Positions 12,801 through 22,513 of a stretch of DNA of 64,000 nucleotides are shown piece by piece. The stretch is from Volvox africanus. Its lineage: Eukaryota > Chlorophyta > Chlorophyceae > Chlamydomonadales > Volvocaceae. The notes beneath the pieces are model-generated. The model made no database searches. It had not been told where the DNA came from and saw only the letters and a list, made by a program, of their open reading frames with translations. The translations under genes were made by a program, and so were the position numbers. The first letter of the stretch is position 1. Every line of letters begins with the position of its first letter. The stretch lies in assembly GCA_030268105.1 (NCBI GenBank), contig BSDZ01000101.1, positions 620,001-684,000 of the forward strand, written 5' to 3'.

Positions 12801-15800
12801 CACTTGCAAGTACAGCAAGGCACACGAGAGCAAACAGACACAGCGGAAGACTTCAAGGCAAGAAGAGATATAACTTACAATCTTACAGACAGAAGCGATG
12901 CAATGGATGTAATCGCCGTCAGCGCCGGAAGCAAGCAGTCATCACGCGGCGGTGATAAGCGAAGTTCAGGCTTAGCTCGGGCTAAGTAGGATAGCGATTA
13001 GCAAGAAGAGTGTTGAACACACGAGTGTTCTCTGGTATTGGAATCTCTCTTTTACTCAGCCGTCCTCGCATCTGTTATACTCGCAGCATCGTTACGCCGT
13101 ACAATTCACACTAGGAGGCCGATCCTAAGTGTGACAACCCTACTGCGTAGAGGCGATGTTCATGTATAACAACCGATCAGCCTTTCCGGCATTCGCATGA
13201 TGCAAGGGTCCGAATAACGATATTCGGTTGCAAGGCTTGTATCGCGACGAGTGCGGCGCTCTCAACGTGTGCTGTAATGAAGTAATATTATATCAAATAA
13301 TATTACTTATCGTTTCATAGCACGAGCATAATGCACTTCTCGATCGTTCGGAATTTCATGCATGCTAGGCGGATCAGCCATGATGCGATGTCGCGATGTA
13401 TAATGATAACATGCCAAAACGTATATAAATGTATGCAAATACATTTATGTCATGCAAGTTCATTCATATGCATAAGTCATTCATGCGTTCATCCAGACAG
13501 CACTTCGCCTCGTAGCGTCGCATCGACCTACGCATCGGCGGGAAACGAACCGTAGCACAACAATAACAAACTCAGCTGGGGTGGAGATGGATGGGCCGTT
13601 CAGAGTTTGTTAAGCTGGACCTTTTTGTTTTGTCATGGTCCCCGGTTCATCAGTGGAGTGTATGGGTGCGTGGCGGTTCTGAGTACTATCTGTCTATCAT
13701 CGACTATCTATCTGAGAACCTGGGCCCCTGCATGCACATGTATGCCAAGGCAGGACTTCTTCAGGGTAGTTTCAGCAAGCATGCATGTTCACCTATAGCA
13801 GGGTTACGCAATTGCTACCTGCTGTTGCCCCTGCCAATTGCTGGCTGGGCTGATTAGGTCTAACAGGCCAGTCAGACCTAAATAAGGCTTTATTAGACTT
13901 AATCCGACATAATTTGCCCTTAATTAACCTACCCAATGGTTGGCGGGGAAGGAAGCAACTACATGTGAACAATAAATGCAGCTCAATGTTGTGTGTGTGG
14001 GATAGGGGGTTACAGCTTCACCCGTGGCCACTAACCTGGCAGTCCCTACCTTCCCCGGTATTTCGGGGCACCCTCATCCGGTCTCCCATGCCGACTTCTC
14101 CGAATTCAGTGCTCTCCCCGAGTTCAGCACCCACCACCGGCATCCAGCGGAATCTGCCGAATCTACTTAGGCGTCAACCCCACTCCTGGTCAGCTCGCAG
14201 GTCACTATAATCGGGTCCTTCACCGTCCATCGACATGGGGGCACCCATACCCTCTACCTGTTGTATGTTGTATCTCTGCGATAATACCTATTTTACTAAA
14301 CAATGGAGGCCTGATCACAAGTTATCCAGTTTCCTTGTCACCCCAGATATTAGTTATAGATACCCCCAAGATACTACTCACAAATAGTAAAACCCTAAGA
14401 CCCTAATGTGTATTTACTTGCCCCAATGTACGTAAGACCCGTACAATTTGTATCCTTATTACGCTGCACATTTAGCATTTTGTTTACATGTTTATTGTGC
14501 TCGTATGTTAACATGTCCAATATCCATCCACACGCAGTACTCTGGCACGAATCAAACCCGCTATTGCCCAACCCGCTTCCTAAACCAATAAGCCCCATAC
14601 ATACCCTCATGCATCTCTGTCGACACAGTAACATAAAAGCTGGCTTTATGAGCTGCTCCCGACGAACAAACGACCGTCGTCTTGATGAAGAGGACATCAC
14701 AAGCTATGATGACCTCACAGCAGAGGACCCCAATGTTGTTCGTCAGGGCAGAAAGCTCCTCTCACCCTCAGTGGGCTATATCAATGCCACAAGCCAGGCG
14801 CCATTTACTTGCCGGTTCCGAGTGGGCACATGTAATCCCGTGGGTCCCGTCGCTGGGCTGCAGTGCACCAACATCCGTAAGTCATATTTTCAACGGACCC
14901 GATTTTAGAGCGAAAAGGACAGCGACCGGCTAAGTGTGGTCTAGTGACCGTATGGTGAACGTACATTGCAAAGCCTCGTATATAAAAGAGCTGTACACTC
15001 GCTACTAACAACATAGCTGGATTGCCATATATCTGTTATGTTATTCTTATTGTTCTAATCATTGTTAGGGTTGTTTTATTGATTATTAGTTTAATATTAT
15101 TAAAATCATAACTGTATGATTTTTGTTTTAGGGTTTAGGGTTTAGGTTTAGGGTTGAGGGTTTTGTTTTAGGATTTTTGTTTTACGAAAGTGTGTACAGC
15201 AACCCTGATAAGATGCATGATTGACATAAAATGAAAGTGGCGCGTGGTGACGCATGAGGGGTCATTACCCCTCCTATATCACCACATGAGGGGTAATGCC
15301 TGGGGAGGGCAACACATCCTTCATAAAAAACAAGCCGTGTCATACGACGTTGTGTGCTAACAATGTCCGCGGTGGTGTTCGAATCTTTCTTGCTTCCCCG
15401 CCTCCCTGATCCCCACTGCTGTGATGCTGCAGGAAAGAGTCTGCAACCTGCATCACCACCACCACCTTCACCGCCCAACCCTCCACCTTGTAAGTAGTAA
15501 GCAGCGGCCAGGTCCATGGCAGTTTTGCCATCTATTTATCATCACCCTTCATTTGTAGTATCCTGGGGTTATCTACATCTGATATCCGGGATGGCACGGA
15601 ATCTGCTGGACATCTTCCGATTGGACCTTGACTGTTAGGAGGATATTATACTAGAGATAAAATTATTCCATGGAAGTTTGATTTTATAACTGTGACATGG
15701 ACACAGAATCCTCATAAAACGGATCACCAATCCTGTATCAGTGTGATATGTGTAGTGTCCTATGTGGGATATCTATGGATGGACTATGGACAGGATGGAC

Positions 15801-18800
15801 TATGGACAGGATGGACTATGGACAGGATGGACTATGGACAGGATGGACTATGGACAGGATGGACTATGGACAGGATGGACTATATCTGAACATTTTCCGA
15901 TTGGGTGCAGAGATACAATAATAATATGCATTCGTGTTCCTTTTTTATTTCCCACACAGCTCCCCCAGCCGTTGCCAACTACATTCGCATCATCAAGAAT
16001 ACCTTCCCGGGCCTGGATGGGTCCCTAGAACCAAACTTGTGCAACTACACCGACACCTTTTCTGTCTGCCAGGATAATGGCCGCGTTGAGATTGAGGTGG
16101 GACGGCGTATAGTTTGAGAGCCGCAAACGCGTCTTGAGATGCTGATTGGATGCTTCTGCACCTCTATATCATGGAAGTGTGTTACTGGGGGGCGGGCACG
16201 GCTACTACACGGCGGGGCACGGCACACACGCACTGGGTTGATCTTGCTTGTCTTCTCTCATTCCTGCCTAGTAAGTGTTTGTGCTCCAGGAATAATGGAG
16301 GATCAAATAGAACCCATACTCTCTTTCCATATGTATTACACGAGATTGCTGCATGAGCCATGCAAGGCAGGGCTTTGGAGGCAGGCGTAGATAGTTCATC
16401 AGGCCCTGCTCTAGGGCTCGATGGCAGCATGCATGGAGATGTTCACTCGCCAGATGGAAAGATCAGCATCCCCAGCAGCAGAAACGGGATGGAGTAGTAT
16501 GCCGTACATGCGATAATGATGATGAATGCATTTCAGCTGATATAGATGCCACCCGGCAGGCTAGGGCAGCCGGACTGCATAGGGCAACACAGGGTGCATG
16601 ATGAAGGGGTGCGAGTTACCCCCCAACAATCCCCCCCACCCTGCAGCGAACGTCCTCGGGCGCCCCTGCCTGGCACCCCGTAGGGCAGCTTGGGTCTTGC
16701 ACCCCCGGCACCATCGTCCAATTTCTTTCTTTTGGGCATCCGTCATAGAGCAGGCCAGATTCATGCGCATCCTGTTGCGTTTGCATCAACCTGTGTGCGC
16801 TAGGCTAACCTTGATCCAGGGACCTTAGGACTGTCTTGGCAAATCGCACCACTGTAACACGGGGTGCAATAACGTGTGATGGTGGCGTGCGAGTTCCCCC
16901 GTTACACTGCCGACATACACATCAGAATCTAACCGAATACATTCAACATACGTTTTTGGAAATGTCAGGTTGACAGCCCAGGCACTACCAACCCTGAGAA
17001 GATCTGGGCGCCCGCGTGCAACATCACGGATCCTCTTCTGGCGTATAATGTGGCGAAGTTGGCTTGTGAGCAGGTGAGCATATATATACAAGTATTACCG
17101 CAAAATATATTATTATTGGATATACAGTAACTTAAACTGAAGGTTTGGACTTCAAGTAAAAAACAGCAGTGTGTGAGAGAGGGAAAAACTTACCAACACC
17201 AACAGGGTCAAATTTTGTCCAGGCATGATGCATGCATTAGGCCGCGTGCCAGACTGTACATAATATATCACAAAAAAAATAAAACATCTGGCGTCTCCAT
17301 CCATTTTCTCCAGGCGTGCCATCTTGGTGTATTCCTTATGATGCTTGGTAAAATCGTGCCAACACCTCCCCCTATGGACTCCCGGCCTGCGCCCCCTCCA
17401 CGTGGATCTGAATGAAGCCCTTGGCAAGGCCTAAGTACCTAGCAGTATTTATAACATACATAGACGGAGGGATGGCAGAGGAACGAAAGGGTCTGCTGAT
17501 GAGAGGGTGGACAATCGGGACGACAGGGTTGGGAAAGTGGTCCGCGATCGATGTCATCAGAGACACCTTATTAGACGTCCGAGCAGCCAAGATGGGGAAG
17601 CAGGGAAGGGGAAAGGGAAGGCACGCAATCCGTGGAGAAACGTGGCACGGAAATGGAGAAACGTGCCACATCCGTGGCACGGATGCCGCAATCCGTGGAG
17701 AAACGGACAGAAACAGCAGAGCGGTGCATACACACATATATATGCGCGCACGTTAGAGTAAAAGTGGCGGGATTGATGTTCTCCTACGTACACACACACT
17801 GGAGTGATAATGTTACCTGCTGTGGCTACGTCTGAATTTATGGGTGTAGCATGCGTGTAGTGGTACAGCTTACGGCACACACCAACACAACTTAAGGTGC
17901 GAAAGGCGACTACCCAGTTTTAGGGGCGGGGCCCCAGCGCGAAGCGCTTCAGAGGGCCTTGCCCTGTAGGATTGCCCATGTCCGTGCACGCGTGTGCGTG
18001 TGTGTGTGTAACTACCAAACAAACTGATTCGCTAATATGAAATAAGCAACATTTATAGCCTTGTATAAACTTTTCATGGCATCTCGTTCGTGCTCAATCA
18101 AACATAATTTGATTGAGCACAAACAGGTTCGGCGAGGTCAAGGTGCTATCATCGCTTCTTCCAGCCATACTTGCTTCCAAAAGGTGGCGCGTTTCGCCAT
18201 AACTCAATATGAGCTAATGATATCTGATCAATTAACCATTCAACCATTTCCTTTGACAAAGCTTCCCGCCATTTAACAAGGACAAATCCTAAAACAAATA
18301 TAATTTAAATATTATAGTTAAACCTCCTTTCTTCATTTCAAAATATAAGGCTTTGCTGTAGTGGAATGAGTACAAATAGTAAAAGATTGTCCTTGAGCTC
18401 ACTAAATTGCGCGCGTGGTGTGGTGCAACGTGACGCGGCACGACGCGTGAACGCGAACACAAACGCGGCGCGGCGTGAACGGGGGACCCTGCACGGACGT
18501 GGTTTGCTGGCGGGACGGGGCGGGACACAGGACGCGGACTGTGTGTGTGCACTGCCCACTACATTTGTGTGTGTGCACGCGCCTGTAAATAAACCCCTCA
18601 ATAACTAAACTGTATCCAAATTATCATACAGTACAGATATTGGGAGCCCTGCCTATTTTCCCGCTTCATGGAAGCTGACACCAACTCTAGTTGAGAGGCT
18701 TTTTTGACACCCAACTACCGCTCTAACTATTATTACCTTGACCCTTCACTTTCACGCTGTTTCATGCTCTTGTCAGTGTCCATTTCCCATCCATCTATCT

Positions 18801-19383
18801 ATCCCGCCGAGAGGCTCCCCTGCCTCCCAACTAACAAACCCCCAGCAGAACCTTGATTGGTTCACGATTGCTGCCCTGCCTCCGTGACTCCGCAGAGATA
18901 TCAGGAGAAAAAGCGTCCCTGGCTGCCAGACGTGTGGTACATCTGGGCATATGCCTCCTCAACTCCCTTCTACATCCCCAATAATGGTGAGATGTTCGGT
19001 GTCGAATGGCTGGGCGGTGACCCAGAGTGGCAACTAACGGTGCCCCCTCCCTCAAATGGTGCTCATTCTAACACTGTTTATGCAGATTTATAATGACGAC
19101 AGTGAAATGCAACATTTTGAGTCACTCACGTGGTTTGACGATTGTTTCTGCAGCAGTCATCTTCACTGATGACTTTCTTTCCCACGGCCATTTGCACCCT
19201 CCCCCCCAACCGGCTTTCTTACCCTTACGCGCTCACCTCCGCCGAATCACCCATGGCCGCCACTCGGCTGCTGCTGCAGCTGTTAACCCAGGTGACTTCA
19301 ATCCAGCGGCTGTGAAGGGCTATGTGAGCATCACGGGAGGAGACTTCGATAATGCCAAGAAGCTACAAGACCTAGAGTACCAG
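9802..19383 (+). CDS. SRCR-domain secreted/receptor protein, gene B (3' end unresolved)
   Basis: Paralogue of gene A in opposite orientation. Exons: 9802-9868 (ATG, signal peptide MAPILQQLLHLGFIAVLSLQ), about 10490-10665, 11113-11189, 14629-14876, 15960-16096, 16969-17073, 18896-18986 and 19280-19383. Exons 1, 5, 6 and 8 have exactly the same length as in gene A (67, 137, 105, 104 nt); the others differ by multiples of three. Domain 1 has VRLVGG, GRVEV, W.QVCDDS, LCNMLGYRFG, FTCRF.VGTC and GPVAGLQC. Domain 2 has SVC..NGRVEIE, WAPACNITD, AKLACEQ, RPWLPDVWYI and VSITGG. No terminal exon was found between 19.4 and 21.5 kb, so the gene may be truncated by the mobile material that follows, or its last exons may be too diverged to see. 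Introns are long and repeat-rich. The second exon's acceptor is likely CCAG at 10482-10485 but is not certain. Confidence 0.8.
10891..11112 (+). repeat. Intron block shared with 4875-5096 (near-identical, inverted)
   Basis: This is the gene B copy of the conserved intron block. It begins abruptly at GTCAGTGCCACC and ends at the exon acceptor CGATACAG. It is the partner of the gene A copy and lies in the same intron. Confidence 0.9.
11270..11560 (+). repeat. Dispersed repeat family 1, copy 1 (diverged)
   Basis: Starts with GTGGGGTAGGGGGCTTCGC, followed by CACCCGTGGCCACTACCTGG and TTTCGGGGCACCCTCATCCG. It matches the copies at 13995 and 60836 over most of its length but has more substitutions and small indels. 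It lies in an intron of SRCR gene B. Confidence 0.75.
11591..11850. repeat. Long near-perfect inverted repeat (hairpin), 105-bp arms
   Basis: The left arm 11591-11695 (beginning TGCACTGTGCAACAATATTG) is the reverse complement of 11745-11850 with about two mismatches. A 49-bp loop separates the arms. It lies within an intron of SRCR gene B. It could be a foldback/MITE element or the source of a long hairpin RNA of the type processed into small RNAs in Chlamydomonas. The sequence alone does not decide. Confidence 0.9.
13269..13323. repeat. AT-rich imperfect hairpin
   Basis: TAATATTA pairs across a short loop and the pairing extends outward imperfectly to GTGCT/AGCAC. It lies in an intron of SRCR gene B and may be the remnant of a small inverted-repeat element. 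Confidence 0.55.
13995..14262 (+). repeat. Dispersed repeat family 1, copy 2
   Basis: It shares about 90% identity by eye with 60836-61112, running from GGATAGGGGG to CATCGACATGGGGGCACCC. It contains a short stem (CCCCG..CGGGG). It has no ORF and lies in an intron of SRCR gene B. It is compatible with a SINE or another non-autonomous element, but no clear pol III A/B boxes, tail or target duplication were established. Confidence 0.8.
15127..15180 (+). repeat. Interstitial telomere-like repeat (TTTAGGG-type)
   Basis: Degenerate tandem GGGTTTAGGGTTTAGG-type units lie within an intron of SRCR gene B. Shorter similar stretches occur near 4200-4235 (minus-gene intron) and 33828-33862. The unit resembles plant/volvocine telomeric TTTAGGG and TTTTAGGG. 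Confidence 0.7.
15775..15884 (+). repeat. 16-bp tandem repeat (GGACTATGGACAGGAT)
   Basis: Six to seven essentially identical 16-bp units lie in tandem within an intron of SRCR gene B, just upstream of the exon starting at 15960. The lack of divergence suggests recent expansion. Confidence 0.95.
16586..16892 (+). repeat. Dispersed repeat family 2, copy 1 (~300 bp)
   Basis: It matches 20578-20912 at over 90% identity by eye. Each end of the element carries a related motif (AACACAGGGTGCA... at the left, AACACGGGGTGCAATAACG at the right), so it looks bounded by imperfect direct repeats of about 40 bp. It lies in an intron of SRCR gene B, just before the exon at 16969. It has no coding capacity. 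Confidence 0.85.
18090..18120. repeat. Short perfect hairpin (13-bp stem)
   Basis: GTGCTCAATCAAA pairs perfectly with TTTGATTGAGCAC across a 5-bp loop. It lies in an intron of SRCR gene B. The function is unknown. Confidence 0.7.
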
Positions 19384-21540
19384 GTTCGTTTCGATTTCTT
19401 GTGACTTAAATGTCTATATGATAATTATTATAATTATACATAAATATTATTATTATTATTCAGAATCCAGCAGAATTGTTATGGTGAAGCAGTACGTACG
19501 TAAAGAAGTGCCTTCGCTTGCATGCCTTGCTTGCTTACTGCCAAGCTTCTGGATATATGCAAGCATACCTTTTTGCCTACCCTTTGAATTGAAACCATCA
19601 CCGATTGACCTGTTGCCCACCCTATCCATGTAAAGATCCCGTCTCCAGCGTGCTGAAATTTCGCCATCCTTTGCCCTGATAATATGTTTTCTCCTAGAAA
19701 TAAATATCTTTTGTTATGTAGCATTTTTACAGTATCCAAAGGACTGCCATCACCGAGCTACAAGCTGTGCGTGCAAATCCTTGAGTTTCACAGCTTTTCA
19801 GTTTAAGCAGCACATGTTTAATATGTATTCATAAGCTGTGCTAATATGTCGGTTCACCTAGGTTAAAGTATGAGACGCAAAGGATTGACTGTGGGACGAT
19901 GGAGACAATGACCATTATTGTATGTAATAATCGTATTTTGGCCGGGTTGCAGAGTTTAGGGTTGATTAGAGGATGTTATTTAATCTATTGTTTTAGCTTT
20001 AAATATTTTCTTTGTTTGCCCCGTCATCGTCAGCCCTTTCCCCCTTCACTGGGTCCACATTGGTCCCCATATCACAAACGGGCCCATTCTCCCCACCAAC
20101 TTACAGGGGTAATTATAGCGGCTAACAGGCTTGCCTGTTGAAAACTGTTAGTGTTACAGAAATTTTTAACTATGCTAGAGATCTGGGCTTACCAGATGTG
20201 GGGGTACGGATCTGGGGGTACCACATTGCAAGGGGCGGGGTAAATATATCTAGGCTGCTGGACTGAAGAGCATGAGTGGGCAACATGTCAATCGGTGACG
20301 ATTTTAAATAGACTAATCAGACTTATTTTGCCCTAACTTATCCCGGCCAATTGTTGGGTTCCTCATATGGCTTGCACGTATTGTTGGAATATATGAAATA
20401 GGTGTTATGAGGATGTTCATTGATTGTACAGCAGGATCATTCACCCCTCATGACTGCCTGCTTGGCCTGCTGCCCCTCCCCATCCAGGTCTCCACTAAAC
20501 GATGTGATCAGAACGCCATGTTTGCCTTCGTTTGCATGTTGGCATCAAATGACGACGCGATCCCATGAGGGAAGTGTAACACAGGGTGCAATAGCGCATG
20601 ATGACGGGGTGCGAGTTACCCCCCAACAATCCCCCCACCCTGCAGCGCACGTCCTCGGGCGCCCCTGCCTGGCACCCCGTAGGGCAGCTTGGGTCTTGCA
20701 CCAGACAGATGGGGCTTTGCTTCCACGGCACCATCGTCCATTTTCTTTCTTTTGGGCATCTATCATAGAGCAGGCGGGATTCATGCGCATCCTGTTGCGT
20801 TTGCATCAACCTGTGTGCGCTAGGCTAACCTTGATCCAGGGACCTTAGGACTGTCTTGGCAAATCGCACCACTGTAACACGGGGTGCAATAACGTGTGTT
20901 GCTGGCGTGCGAATGTCGTACAGCAACTAAGAGGCGAAATGGGGACCTACTACACAGTAACATTTGAGCTTGAGCGTACTTAATTAATTTCAAGGAGCCC
21001 TTGGGATTGGAGAGGGAGGAGACTGTAGTGACAACGTAGGTATGCGGCAGGGCACCATAGCTGCTGGAGGTCATGGTGGCAACTTATGTTATGGTTTATT
21101 TGTACTGCGGGGGTTCCTCGTCATGATGACGCACAACACCTACCTACTGGTTAGGGTTTTGCACCTGTACGTGGTGATGAATGATGGGAGGGCAACGTGA
21201 TCATGCTGGCGGCAGGAACTCAGAAGCCTGCCCAGCAGTACGGCTACTGCGCTGCTTCCTCAGGAGGCAGCTGGAGGTCAGAGCCCTTGTTGTGTTATTG
21301 GAACAGACGCCCAGAAATATTATTCTTATGAATAATATTCGCGGGGTGGTGTCATGCACCGTTGACGGCGTGACAATTCTGGTAAAAGAGCGGTTAGGAA
21401 GCGACAGTTGCGACAGCTGCTGATTCGCGTGAATGACAGTTGGTCGTTGTTGGAACCAAGAGCCGTACATTTCAGTGATCTTTTGCTGTTACCTAAGGTG
21501 AAGACTTCCCATTGGAAGCGCTTCGTGTGGTTGATATAGA
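19384..21540. other. Non-coding / unassigned stretch downstream of SRCR gene B
   Basis: No exon completing the second SRCR domain could be identified. The stretch holds the second copy of repeat family 2 (20578-20912) and AT-rich tracts. A short open segment at 21190-21290 shows no recognisable domain. Confidence 0.4.
20578..20912 (+). repeat. Dispersed repeat family 2, copy 2
   Basis: This is the second copy of the element at 16586-16892, in the same orientation and about 4 kb away. It carries an extra segment of about 25 bp (around AGACAGATGGGGC) that the first copy lacks. The terminal motifs are conserved. Confidence 0.85.
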
Positions 21541-22513
21541 CTGTTCAGAATTGAGCCATTGTAACAATATTATACAGACTCTTACAGTAGTTCACATTCC
21601 GCGCATCTGCCCAGGCCGCCAATAGATCAGCCTAATAAAGGCGCTATCAGGACTGATCACCCTGATTGGTGCCAATAGAGCTCCGCGATGGAGCTTGGAG
21701 GAGTAGGTGACTGTGCGGCGCGACGCCCCATCAACGACAGAGCTAGGAACAGGTAGCACAGTCTCACCCCAGGGTCGGGCTGTAAGGCCAGTGTCTAGTG
21801 TAGTTGCCCGAGCTACAGCTAGCGCACTGCTGTGCCAGCCTCACATACACCCACTACCAGGTGAAGCCAAGCCATTGTGTCCTCACGCAAACGGGCTCGG
21901 GCTTCAGGCGTTTGTGTGGAGCTTCAGATCCACACATTCCGCTTCTTTCTTCGGACAGCATCTACACCGCGACGGTAGGAGTGCGTGACGCCTCCGGGTG
22001 CTTCCGATATTAAGGGACTTGGCCAGTCTCATCACCGCAACGGCAAGCACGCCTCTACGGTGTCGCTATCCTTGGGTCATCATCCCGAAGAGTTCTTGTC
22101 TTCAACACCTAGTAACGAAGTTCCCTGCGCATGGACACGAGACCGACATCTCCGCGGACGAGTGAGGACGGTTTCGGCTCCACACGCATGGAGCGAGAGC
22201 CGCCACCCACGGACCCATGACAGTGGCATCTCACACAAGGACCTTGGCGCAGCAACGCCCTAGCCGCCGGGGCCCGTCTGGAAGCCGGCCTCTACACTCC
22301 CTGTGGGACGGCATCGACTGGAGCCCCAACAGCCTCGGGGGGATCCATCTCTTTTCGGCGCCCTGGCTCCAACACGGAGGCCTCGCCCAGCCCACGCCTG
22401 GACGGCCCGCCGGCGTGCCTTTTCCTCTCGGGGCTGCAGGGAGCTGGCATCCCCGGTAGCCTCGCCCCTTCCTCGGGCAGATCCGTCTCTCCCGTGCTCT
22501 CCGAAGGTGGGTA

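Noticed and set aside
13995..14262. tRNA-derived SINE
   Set aside because: GTGGCCACTAACCTGG and GGTTCAGCACC only loosely resemble A and B boxes. Spacing and tail were not convincing, so the element is reported as an unclassified dispersed repeat.
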